Both the position numbers and the translations under genes were made by a program. Shown in pieces: positions 6,162-12,168 of a stretch of DNA of 12,168 bases; the stretch's first letter is position 1; each line of letters opens with the position of its first letter. The notes under the pieces were generated by a model, which searched no databases, was not told the origin of the DNA, and saw nothing but the letters and a program-made list of their open reading frames with translations. The stretch covers positions 1-12,168 of the forward strand of contig CAKQKN010000122.1 in the NCBI GenBank assembly GCA_934249215.1, given 5' to 3'. Source of the stretch: an uncultured Clostridia bacterium (GTDB lineage Bacteria > Bacillota > Clostridia > Christensenellales > Borkfalkiaceae).

Positions 6162-6938
6162 CTATAACCGTTCTTTCTTGAATCGTGCGAAGCGAAGCTC
6201 GGGCTTTCTTCCGTCGATATTATCGATTCTGCCCGAAGGAATGCTCACCCGCGAAAGAAGCTCGTCCGCAAGCTTGGTATCTCCCACACGATCGGGCGAG
6301 TGCGCGTCCGAATCGATCACGAAGCGAACGGAGGTCTTGTCCGCGATATTCTGCCATTCTTCGTCCGAAAGATGAACTTTTTTCGTGTTTATTTCGAGAT
6401 ACGTTCCGTAATCGGCAAGGCATTTCGCCACCTCGAGCGAGTCGGCAAAACAGCAATAATTAAGGTGGGTAAGAACGTCGATCGGATTGTTTTTTATCGC
6501 GTTTATATACGCTTTCGTCGTGCGACGAACGAGCGCGTCGGACGGCTTGCCCTTGAAAACGGAAGTGAAAAAGTTAGCCGCAAAATAACCGAAATAGTCG
6601 GAAAAGCGGTCGAGTACGACGAACCTGTGAACGCCGGCAAGGAACAAATCGAGCGAAGGATAGTCCGACGGGCGAACGTCCGTTCCGCCGTCCGTTCCGA
6701 TTATGTTCGCTTCGACGCCGAGAAGCACTTCGACGCCGAATTCCTTTCGCGCCGCCGTGCAATCGGCACGCATTGCGGGAAGTTTTTTCCGTCGCATGCC
6801 ATACGCCGGGTGATTGAACCCGTGGTCGGTTATGCCGATCCCCGAAAGCCCTTTTTCTTTCGCCGCTTTCGCATTATCCGCAACCGTTCCGCTTCCGTGG
6901 CTGTAAACGGTGTGCGTGTGAAAATCAAAATCAATCAT
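6162..6938 (-). CDS. PHP-domain phosphatase/phosphoesterase
   Basis: 258 residues of the PHP family (YcdX/histidinol-phosphatase-like), metal-dependent phosphoesterases with three metal ions in a distorted barrel. The ligand set appears complete: His7 and His9 (DFHTHT), His14, Asp38-His39 (ITDHG), Glu76 (LGVEAN), His104 (AGVHRF), His158 (LTHLN), Glu182 (YLEINTK), and Asp211 and His213 (DSDAHSP). The substrate is unknown; histidinol phosphate is possible in principle but no his genes are near. The ATG at 6938 has AGG eight bases upstream and is preferred over the TTG just before it. It overlaps the murB stop by eight bases, implying translational coupling. A PHP gene between murB and the rapZ-yvcK-whiA group is common in Clostridia, so its place is conserved although its role is not known. 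Confidence 0.9.
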   Translation of the reverse strand: MIDFDFHTHTVYSHGSGTVADNAKAAKEKGLSGIGITDHGFNHPAYGMRRKKLPAMRADCTAARKEFGVEVLLGVEANIIGTDGGTDVRPSDYPSLDLFLAGVHRFVVLDRFSDYFGYFAANFFTSVFKGKPSDALVRRTTKAYINAIKNNPIDVLTHLNYCCFADSLEVAKCLADYGTYLEINTKKVHLSDEEWQNIADKTSVRFVIDSDAHSPDRVGDTKLADELLSRVSIPSGRIDNIDGRKPELRFARFKKERL

Positions 6939-7953
6939 CAAATTTACCTATGAAGCGAACCTCTTCTTTGAGAGAAACTCCTTGCGTTTCGTAAACACGC
7001 TTTTTGACGTAGCCGATAAGCCGATAAACGTCCTCCGACCGCGCCCCGCTTTCGGCAAGAATGAAATTCGCGTGCTTTTCGGAAACGTGCGCGCCGCCGA
7101 TCGACGCGCCCTTAAGCCCGGCCGAGTCGATAACCTTGCCTGCAAAGTATCCGTCGTTTAAAAAGACCGAACCGCAACTCTTTCCGTGCGGTTGGGCGTT
7201 TTTGCGAAGTTTTCTGAACCGTTCGCGTTTGGCGTCGATAACGTCGGGTTCGCTCGGCTTCAGAATAAAGCAGACCGCCGCGATCACTTTTCTTGCTTTA
7301 TCCGCGTAATCCGTGGCTTGTTTGCAAGTGCCGCCGTCTTGCTCGTTGCAATCGGTACTCGCCGATTCGACGCAAACGCCGTTTACAGCTCCGCAAGTTC
7401 CGCACCCGATTTTATCGCCTTTATCTCCGCCGTTCGGATTTTCTTTCAAAAAAACGCTCGACCTGTAATCGAAACCGCAGTCCGCGCCGCTGATTACGCC
7501 GCTTCCCGTGACCACGTAGGAAACGTAGTCGCCGACGCACTTGGAAAAACAACCGGCATTCATACAGACCGCACCCCCGACAGTCGCGGGGATGCCCTCG
7601 GTGAACTCCAGCCCGCCGAGCGAATTAAGCGCCGCCGTTTCGCGCACGGACGACAAAAGTGCTCCGCACTCCGCAACGACAGACAGACCGTTACATTCGA
7701 TTTTTTTCATGTTCGTCGTGACGATAATCGCGCCGTCATAGCCGTAATCGGAAAACAAAACGTTGGTTCCCGAGCCGACGATCTCATAATCGATTTCGCC
7801 GAGTGCTCCTTTAAGTTCCTCCGCGCTTTTCGGGAAAACGACCACTTTCGCCTTGCCGCCCGTCCCGTAAGAACATATTGCGGACAAATCGAAATCCGCC
7901 CGATAATCGATACCGCGATTTTCAAGCATCCGGATATACGCTTCAACGCTCAT
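6931..7953 (-). CDS. murB: UDP-N-acetylenolpyruvoylglucosamine reductase with Cys-rich insertion
   Basis: 340 residues. MurB reduces UDP-GlcNAc-enolpyruvate to UDP-MurNAc with NADPH and FAD, an early cytoplasmic peptidoglycan step. The FAD domain shows YGTGGKAKVVVFP (29-41), VGSGTNVLFSD (59-69) and EFTEGIPATVGGAVCMNAG (116-134). Catalytic positions by family pattern are Arg164 (DYRSS), Ser262 (CGSVFLNDG) and Glu330 or Glu331 (LKEEVRF). The unusual part is residues about 171-219, between DYRSSVFLK and KVIAAVCFIL, where most relatives have only a short turn. This insert is rich in Gly and Asp and holds five cysteines (184, 187, 194, 202, 210), the first two spaced CGTC. AGGAG six bases before the ATG supports the start. 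It lies 131 bases after the binding-protein gene and overlaps the PHP gene. Confidence 0.95.
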   Translation of the reverse strand: MSVEAYIRMLENRGIDYRADFDLSAICSYGTGGKAKVVVFPKSAEELKGALGEIDYEIVGSGTNVLFSDYGYDGAIIVTTNMKKIECNGLSVVAECGALLSSVRETAALNSLGGLEFTEGIPATVGGAVCMNAGCFSKCVGDYVSYVVTGSGVISGADCGFDYRSSVFLKENPNGGDKGDKIGCGTCGAVNGVCVESASTDCNEQDGGTCKQATDYADKARKVIAAVCFILKPSEPDVIDAKRERFRKLRKNAQPHGKSCGSVFLNDGYFAGKVIDSAGLKGASIGGAHVSEKHANFILAESGARSEDVYRLIGYVKKRVYETQGVSLKEEVRFIGKFDD

Positions 7954-7964
7954 CTTTGACTCCT

Positions 7965-7993
7965 ATTTTACACTATCTCTCCGTTATTATCAA
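7965..7993 (-). promoter_or_regulatory. Promoter-like sequence before murB
   Basis: On the minus strand TTGATA (7993-7988), 17 bases, TAAAAT (7970-7965). The match is good, but transcription would start near 7958, inside or after the AGGAG ribosome site of murB, giving an almost leaderless message. It may therefore be fortuitous, with murB read from upstream promoters. Confidence 0.35.
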
Positions 7994-8084
7994 TTATTTT
8001 AACGATGATTTCCTCTTTGGCTCCGTCGATAATTTCTCGTTTTTGCACGATTCGATAAAATTCGACAAGATTCAACTTATCGTT

Positions 8085-9062
8085 TCACACCTTGAAAACG
8101 TATCCTTTGGCAACGAGTTCATCCATGCTTGCCCCGTTTGCCGCCATCTTTTTAAGTTCCGCGAGATCGTCTTTTTTGATAAGCGGCGTAGTGGCGTAGC
8201 GATAGGAATACGATTTGAGAATGCAGATCGGCTCGTCCGCGTTCCCGCCCGCGCCGTAAGCATGCGACAACATGCCGATTTTCGCAAGTTTCTTCTGCAC
8301 TTTTTCGGACAGAAGATAGGCGAGAAATTTCACGGATTCTTTCGCTTTTTCGTCGGTCGCGGACACGACGGACACATACTGAAACAGATCGTTATACCCG
8401 CCGAGCGGAACGTATTCGACATCCATGTTTTTGCGCTCCAGCCGATAAATATCCCTCTGGGTGCCGACAAGAAGCGCGCCCTTTGATTTATAAAACTCGT
8501 ATATCGCCTTTGACGACTCGATCTTTATCGTTTCCGTCTTTTCCGCGCCCGAAGCGACGATTTCCGACAGACTTTTTTCACAAAGTCCGAGCGCGAGTCC
8601 CGCGACTGCGTACTTTTGCTCCGCGATCACGATCTCGTTTATCTTTTCGTTTTTTCGGTAAATCGCGACGTAGCCGCCCTCGCACCACACCGGCGAATAT
8701 TCATAAGGCGGTTCGCCGCACTTGCGAAGAAGCGAATAAGGGAGTTCGAGCCCGACGCCGTATGACAGCATGTCCGGAACGATTCCTTTCCCGATAAGTT
8801 CTGCGACGCTTTCTTCCGACTGATTTTTTACCGTTACAACGATCTTTTCGCCCGAAACCTTTTCGAAGTCGCGGGCGACAGCGTTCAAAAAAGACGAACG
8901 CGAACCCGTTCCGCCCTCGAACGTGTCCACATGCCAAAGCTCGAGATATACACGCGAAGACTCGGGCCCGTTTTTATTTTCGTATTTCGGAAGAAAAAAG
9001 ACGAGCGAAAAACAAACCGTAAGAAAAACGCACAAAAACAAAAAAAACGGCTCTTTTCTCAT
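8085..9062 (-). CDS. Orphan extracellular solute-binding protein (family 1-like)
   Basis: 325 residues. Residues 6-24 form a hydrophobic signal or anchor. The following VYLELWHVDTFEGGTGSRSSFLNAVARDFE is characteristic of ABC-transporter solute-binding proteins of family 1, and YVSVVSATDEKAKESVKFLAYLLSEKVQKKL (229-259) matches their usual C-lobe region. At 325 residues it is shorter than many sugar-binding members (about 400). There is no normal lipobox: the only candidate, LTVC (14-17), has Val before Cys, so the protein may remain as an uncleaved membrane anchor. No permease or ATPase gene is in the window. The ATG at 9062 has no Shine-Dalgarno sequence and lies inside a perfect inverted repeat (9055-9080); no better start was found. 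It sits 91 bases after ppx/gppA and 131 before murB on the same strand. The ligand is unknown. Confidence 0.8.
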   Translation of the reverse strand: MRKEPFFLFLCVFLTVCFSLVFFLPKYENKNGPESSRVYLELWHVDTFEGGTGSRSSFLNAVARDFEKVSGEKIVVTVKNQSEESVAELIGKGIVPDMLSYGVGLELPYSLLRKCGEPPYEYSPVWCEGGYVAIYRKNEKINEIVIAEQKYAVAGLALGLCEKSLSEIVASGAEKTETIKIESSKAIYEFYKSKGALLVGTQRDIYRLERKNMDVEYVPLGGYNDLFQYVSVVSATDEKAKESVKFLAYLLSEKVQKKLAKIGMLSHAYGAGGNADEPICILKSYSYRYATTPLIKKDDLAELKKMAANGASMDELVAKGYVFKV

Positions 9063-9080
9063 ACGCTAATATATGAGAAA
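9055..9080 (-). promoter_or_regulatory. Perfect inverted repeat covering the binding-protein start codon
   Basis: TTTCTCATA (9055-9063) and TATGAGAAA (9072-9080) are perfect 9-base arms separated by 8 bases. In the mRNA the AUG (9062-9060) and codon 2 lie within the 3' arm of the hairpin. It could limit translation start or be an operator in DNA; the repeat itself is certain, its role is not. Confidence 0.6.
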
Positions 9081-9153
9081 TAAACCGTTTTAATGATTAA
9101 ATACTATTAAATTACACCTTTAAATCCGAAGCCTAAAATAGCCGTTTCAAAAA

Positions 9154-10668
9154 TCAAAGAATGTCGAGATTTTTCTTGAATATGCGCTTGAAATCGGGAG
9201 CGGCGCTCATCGCGTCCTTGATTTCGAGAGCGGCGTCGCCGACGACCTCGGTTTTCATGATGACGGAATCGCCGAGAACGTCGCAGTTTATGTTGTTGAC
9301 GAGCGACGACATGCTTCTGTCGAGGCTTTCAGCGATACGGAGAATGATTCCGAGTTTTCTGATGACTTCGACGTCGGTTTCGTCGATATAATCTTTATAC
9401 TTCACGAGATCGGCAATCGCGAAATCGTCGTTTTTGTGAACGGCAACGACTTGCGACGCAAGCACGATTTCCCTGTGCGATATTCCGTAAAGCGCGGCGT
9501 TGAGGATAATGTAACTGCTGTGCTTCTGGTAATCGTAATATTTGATGCTCGTCCCCGAATCGTGGAGATACGCCGCAACCTTTAAGATGCGGAGATACGG
9601 ACGGGGAAATTTGTGAAGCACGCGAAGCTGTTTGAAGAGTTGAACGGAGATGTTCATCACCTGTTCGACGTGCTTTTCGTTGCAGTTGTAATATTTGATG
9701 AGCGTTTTAAGACTGTAAGTCAGAACGTCGCTTATGGGCTTTTCGATGGTCATCGGCATCGCGTAGTTGAACATGATGCCTTCACGCAGACCGCAACCGC
9801 CGATCACTATCTCGTTGAAATTCTTGTATCTGATGATGGAATTCACCGCGGCGAGCGCGCTCGACAAAATGTCCGCTCTGTTGGACGAAACGCCTTTAAG
9901 ACGCTTTTTCTTGTCGAGATCGAGCCCCTTTATCGTGTTATAGATAACGTTGAAGTCGTCGGTCGGAATGTGATAGTTGTGAACGATCGTATACGGGCTT
10001 TTCTTCATCGCCTTGCTGATCCGCGCAAGACTTCTGCACGAGCCGCCGACGCCTATGAGTTGCGCGTCCTCGTCTACTTCGGAAAGCCATTCGATCTTTT
10101 TGAGCTGTTCGGTGAAGAATTCCTCGACTTTCGCCGCCTGTTCTTCGGGCTTCAAGCCGTCGCCCGCAAAAAGCTCGGTCAGCGTTACAGCGCCGAACGG
10201 AAGCGTTTCGTAGTGAAGAAGGTTACGTCTGTTGTAATAAACGAGTTTGGTCGAGCCGCCGCCGATTTCGACGATTACTCCCTTCGGAATGTCCATCGTG
10301 TTGATGACGCCGCGATAAACGTACATTGCTTCCTCTTCGGCGGACAAAACTTTGAGTTTGATTCCGCATGAAGTCGCGACTTCGTCGAGAAAACTGCGCT
10401 GATTCTTCGCGCGCCTGACCGCAGCGGTCGCCACGGCTATGATTCTGTCGATTCCGTGAGCGTCGCACAGACGACGGAACATTTTAAGCGTTTTAAGGGT
10501 TTCCTGAATGCGCTGAACCTTCAAAAATCCGTCTCTTTCCATATCTTTACCGAGACGGACGCCCTCCTTTAACTGATCGACGACGATGAAATGTCCGTCG
10601 CCGAGCATCTGCACGATAACGAGACGCGCAGAATTCGACCCGAGGTCGATGATACCGATCTTTTCCAA
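9154..10668 (-). CDS. Ppx/GppA-family exopolyphosphatase/pppGpp phosphohydrolase
   Basis: 504 residues. The family cleaves terminal phosphate from polyphosphate or pppGpp in the cytoplasm. Two actin-like ATPase subdomains fill about 1-305: phosphate loop DLGSNSARL (8-16), acidic motif SAEEEAMYVYRGV (109-121) containing the expected catalytic Glu, and phosphate loop VEIGGGSTKL (133-142). The C-terminal part (about 315-504) is HD-like, with AAYLHDSG (365-372) and following helices, as in the longer E. coli Ppx-type members. Odd: where the family normally has D-IGGGST-E, this protein has Glu134 and Lys141, replacing two conserved acidic positions. Activity on polyphosphate versus pppGpp cannot be told from sequence. 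GGAGAG seven bases before the ATG fixes the start. It is the first gene of the minus-strand group ending in whiA; its own extended -10 promoter lies about 100 bases upstream. Confidence 0.92.
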   Translation of the reverse strand: MEKIGIIDLGSNSARLVIVQMLGDGHFIVVDQLKEGVRLGKDMERDGFLKVQRIQETLKTLKMFRRLCDAHGIDRIIAVATAAVRRAKNQRSFLDEVATSCGIKLKVLSAEEEAMYVYRGVINTMDIPKGVIVEIGGGSTKLVYYNRRNLLHYETLPFGAVTLTELFAGDGLKPEEQAAKVEEFFTEQLKKIEWLSEVDEDAQLIGVGGSCRSLARISKAMKKSPYTIVHNYHIPTDDFNVIYNTIKGLDLDKKKRLKGVSSNRADILSSALAAVNSIIRYKNFNEIVIGGCGLREGIMFNYAMPMTIEKPISDVLTYSLKTLIKYYNCNEKHVEQVMNISVQLFKQLRVLHKFPRPYLRILKVAAYLHDSGTSIKYYDYQKHSSYIILNAALYGISHREIVLASQVVAVHKNDDFAIADLVKYKDYIDETDVEVIRKLGIILRIAESLDRSMSSLVNNINCDVLGDSVIMKTEVVGDAALEIKDAMSAAPDFKRIFKKNLDIL

Positions 10669-10764
10669 AATAATTCTCTCCGTTTTTTGCTGTATTTACC
10701 TATATCGTACTGCAAAACGATGCGTTCGGTACCGCCCGATTTGCAATTTATATCGATTGATTTG

Positions 10765-10773
10765 ATTATAACA
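10765..10773 (-). promoter_or_regulatory. Extended -10 promoter of the ppx-whiA unit
   Basis: On the minus strand TGTTATAAT (10773-10765) is a perfect extended -10 element (TGnTATAAT). No good -35 box is seen 17 bases upstream, which extended -10 promoters tolerate. The leader of about 90 bases contains the palindrome CGGTACCG and possible TGCAAA / TTTGCA pairing. Confidence 0.7.
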
Positions 10774-10975
10774 TATTTTTCGGCAAAAGAAAAGACTTTA
10801 TCGGTTTTTTTGTGCAATTTTTTATCACTTTTTATAAATCATAATGTTTCAAAAACGCATATCGCGGTTTAAGAACAAAAAAAATGGTCATGAACGAAAA
10901 AATCATTCGGATTCTGTGATATTTAATTCATTTTGCAACTTAATGCCGCTTTGCGCCGTTTGTGCAACTTGTATA
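10774..10975. other. A/T-rich gap upstream of ppx and downstream of the TauE pair
   Basis: Together with the ppx leader this makes about 307 bases without a gene. It contains poly-A/T runs and a GCAACTT direct repeat (about 10937 and 10964). A weak AATC / GATT hairpin followed by six T on the minus strand could end the TauE transcript, but the stem is only four pairs. I see no convincing gene or RNA. Confidence 0.5.
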
Positions 10976-11431
10976 TTACGTTTGCGATTTTTTGCGTTTT
11001 CGCGAGTTTTTCGCGTAAACGGGCGATCGTTCGTCGTCTTTCGTCAAATCGCCGTTTTCGGGCTTATTGCCCGCTTTTCGAAGTTGCCGCACTTGCCACA
11101 GCGCGAGAACGATGAGAAAAATTCCGAACGCTTTTTTCTGGAAACTTCCTTTCACGATTTTTTCCAAAAAACTTGCTCCGACCGAAAAAACGAATGACGC
11201 CGAAGCGAGCGGAATCATTCCTTTTGTTTTTACGAGCCCGTTTTTCGCGTGGATGAAAAGCGCGACCGCCGCCATCGGCACGAACGCAGTCAAATTTATC
11301 GCCTGCGAAAGTTTCTGATCGACGCCGAATATCGTCGTCAGCGCGGGAATCAGAAGCGTTCCGCCGCCCATTCCCATTCCGCCGAGAACTCCCGCCGCAA
11401 TCCCCGTCATAAAAATTCCGATCAATTTCAT
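10976..11431 (-). CDS. TauE/SafE-type (TSUP) half-permease, second gene of pair
   Basis: 151 residues. TSUP permeases move sulfur-containing or organic anions and usually have about 250 residues built from two related halves. This protein is one half: the signature GVLGGMGMGGGTLLIPALTT (14-33), four to five hydrophobic stretches (about 3-22, 24-36, 44-63, 71-89, 99-116), then a charged cytoplasmic-looking tail (117-151, RKRKKSQT end) that is longer than usual. It presumably pairs with the product of the adjacent gene, which starts 39 bases upstream. The ATG at 11431 has no ribosome site at normal distance; GAGGGG lies 22 bases away and instead precedes a six-codon reading frame whose stop overlaps this start (ATGA). 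Substrate unknown. Confidence 0.85.
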   Translation of the reverse strand: MKLIGIFMTGIAAGVLGGMGMGGGTLLIPALTTIFGVDQKLSQAINLTAFVPMAAVALFIHAKNGLVKTKGMIPLASASFVFSVGASFLEKIVKGSFQKKAFGIFLIVLALWQVRQLRKAGNKPENGDLTKDDERSPVYAKNSRKRKKSQT

Positions 11432-11448
11432 ATGTATACGCGTCGCAT
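11428..11448 (-). CDS. Possible six-codon leader ORF coupled to the second TauE gene
   Basis: ATG at 11448 reads MRRVYI and stops at TGA (11430-11428), overlapping the next ATG as ATGA. GAGGGG (11456-11451) lies immediately upstream, with GAGG four bases from this ATG. This could deliver ribosomes to the downstream start by termination-reinitiation. It is too short to establish by sequence alone. Confidence 0.25.
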   Translation of the reverse strand: MRRVYI

Positions 11449-11470
11449 ATCCCCTCGTATGCGCGACCGA

Positions 11471-11830
11471 CTAGAACAACATTCTTATGCCGGCGACGAG
11501 CATGACCGCGCAGAAAACGTATCCGACGGTCTTGTTCTGCGTTTTTTTGAGAAGCATCGCGCCGAGAAGCCCGCCGCCGCAAACGCCCGCCGTACAGACG
11601 CCGAGGATCGCCCAGTCGATTATTCCGCCGACGAGGTAAATTATCGCGCTTGCGAGCGTTATCGGAAGGATGACGGCGATCGAAGTCGCGTGAGAGTTTT
11701 TCTGATCGAACCCGAAAAAATTTTCGAGAACGGGAACGGCGATCATGCCGCCTCCGCCGCCGAAAAAGCCGTTTATGAACCCGATGAGCGCGCCGAAACC
11801 CGAGGATATCCAGAATTCCTTTTTCTTCAT
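11471..11830 (-). CDS. TauE/SafE-type (TSUP) half-permease, first gene of pair
   Basis: 119 residues from the ATG at 11830, about half a standard TSUP permease. It carries the half-repeat signature GFINGFFGGGGGMIAVPVL (17-35) with FGFDQKNSHATSIAVILP (39-56), closely matching FGVDQKLSQAINLTAFVP of its neighbour, so the two genes encode homologous halves. Four hydrophobic stretches fall at about 8-38, 47-68, 73-95 and 101-117. It ends in MLF without a tail. The frame stays open upstream to a GTG at 11881, but the extra residues are basic and unlike the family, so the ATG is preferred despite a weak ribosome site (AAGA). It starts a two-gene minus-strand unit. Substrate (sulfite, sulfonate or another anion) cannot be judged. 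Confidence 0.85.
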   Translation of the reverse strand: MKKKEFWISSGFGALIGFINGFFGGGGGMIAVPVLENFFGFDQKNSHATSIAVILPITLASAIIYLVGGIIDWAILGVCTAGVCGGGLLGAMLLKKTQNKTVGYVFCAVMLVAGIRMLF

Positions 11831-11983
11831 AAGTCTTATTGTTTGCCGTTTTGCGTTTTTAATGCGCCCTGCAAAAAACACTTAAGCCGCAAAAAACGCC
11901 GAAATCGCGCCCGATACGACTTTATGCGTGCGGCAAAGCGCCCGAGCGAGCTAAAAAAACGCCTTGGAAACGATGTTTTTTCA

Positions 11984-11992
11984 ATTTTATCA
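11984..11992 (-). promoter_or_regulatory. Extended -10 promoter of the TauE pair
   Basis: TGATAAAAT on the minus strand (11992-11984) fits TGnTAtAAT with one mismatch. No strong -35 is visible. It implies a long leader (about 11831-11977) with GC-rich short inverted segments and two T runs, in which I could not define a specific riboswitch. Confidence 0.4.
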
Positions 11993-12001
11993 CGAAAAAA
12001 A

Positions 12002-12030
12002 TTGATTTATGCATTTTAATAATGTATAAT
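12002..12030 (+). promoter_or_regulatory. Sigma-A-type promoter of the partial secreted-protein gene
   Basis: TTGATT (12002-12007), 17 bases, perfect TATAAT (12025-12030). Transcription would start near 12037, with a leader of about 50 bases. It is divergent from, and close to, the TauE promoter. Confidence 0.85.
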
Positions 12031-12085
12031 AAGAAAAGTGTAAAAAACTGCAACATGCAACAAATTTCATTAAAAAGGTGTAACA

Positions 12086-12168
12086 ATGAAAAAAGCGATT
12101 AAGTTTGACTTCAAAACTTTACTTGTTCTTCTGCTTTCGATTACCCTTTGCTTCACGACGATTCTCGC
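12086..12168 (+). CDS. Start of a secreted or membrane protein, truncated by the window end
   Basis: 27 complete codons are visible. The ATG at 12086 is preceded by AAAAAGGTG (12072-12080) at five bases. The product begins with a basic N-region (MKKAIKFDFK) and a hydrophobic stretch LLVLLLSITLCFTTILA, typical of a Sec signal peptide or N-terminal anchor. A Cys (residue 22, ITLC) is present but does not fit a good lipobox. The rest lies outside the window, so no function can be given. Confidence 0.8.
   Translation, partial: MKKAIKFDFKTLLVLLLSITLCFTTIL

Noticed and set aside
8085..8087. TGA as a recoded sense codon in the binding-protein gene
   Set aside because: TGA ends the DUF1508, murB and ppx frames at natural family ends, so the code looks standard; readthrough is kept only as a low-interest possibility.
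10844..11197. 117-codon plus-strand frame between ppx and the TauE pair
   Set aside because: Half of it is antisense to a TauE gene, the rest is A/T-rich noncoding sequence, and no ribosome site fits.
11911..11930. Sequence resembling the intergenic motif in reverse orientation (CGATACGACTTTAT)
   Set aside because: It needs gaps to align and lacks the palindrome; similarity is too weak to count as a copy.
11249..12019. 256-codon open frame on the plus strand across the TauE pair
   Set aside because: Both TauE halves are clear on the minus strand; the plus product is Arg-rich, without domains, and runs through the divergent promoter region.
1..12168. CRISPR array, transposon, prophage, tRNA or rRNA
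   Set aside because: No regularly spaced repeats, transposase or phage motifs, or tRNA/rRNA-like conserved segments were recognised on either strand.

Overview
The window reads as chromosomal DNA of a low-to-medium-GC Gram-positive bacterium, most likely an uncultured member of Bacillota, class Clostridia. The grounds are Shine-Dalgarno-led genes, sigma-A-type promoters (for example TTGACG-N17-TATAAT), U-tract terminators, and a murB - PHP phosphatase - whiA cluster. TAA, TAG and TGA all serve as stops, so the code looks standard. There is no CRISPR array, transposase, phage gene, tRNA or rRNA.

Layout. (1) 1-1206: a possible terminator of an upstream unit, a strong promoter, a membrane-anchored protein with two DUF1508/YegP-like repeats (+), and a perfect-stem terminator. 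(2) 1207-1452: structured noncoding DNA with small repeats. (3) 1453-3618 (-): glutamine-dependent NAD+ synthetase (nadE) with an extra N-terminal XRE-type helix-turn-helix domain. (4) 3619-3929: divergent control region with direct repeats and a promoter on each side. (5) 3930-4973 (+): M42-family metallo-aminopeptidase. (6) 4974-5229: convergent gap with a large bidirectional hairpin, a dedicated whiA terminator, and copies of a motif also found in the gap at 1207-1452. (7) 10668 down to 5230 (-): probable five-gene unit ppx/gppA - orphan solute-binding protein - murB - PHP phosphatase - whiA. (8) 11830 down to 10976 (-): two adjacent half-size TauE/SafE permease genes. (9) 11984-12168: divergent promoters and the start of a secreted-protein gene (+) cut by the window edge.

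The five-gene unit joins phosphate/polyphosphate or (p)ppGpp metabolism (Ppx/GppA), peptidoglycan precursor synthesis (MurB) and the division-linked regulator WhiA. Against the common Bacillota arrangement, rapZ and yvcK are absent between the PHP gene and whiA.

I see no new defence or mobile system. The observations most worth following are the HTH-NadE fusion with direct repeats next to its own promoter, a repeated palindrome-containing motif placed in the gaps between convergent genes, a cysteine-rich insertion in MurB, a start codon buried in an inverted repeat ahead of the binding protein, and an unusual Glu-to-Lys position in the Ppx/GppA active-site loop.
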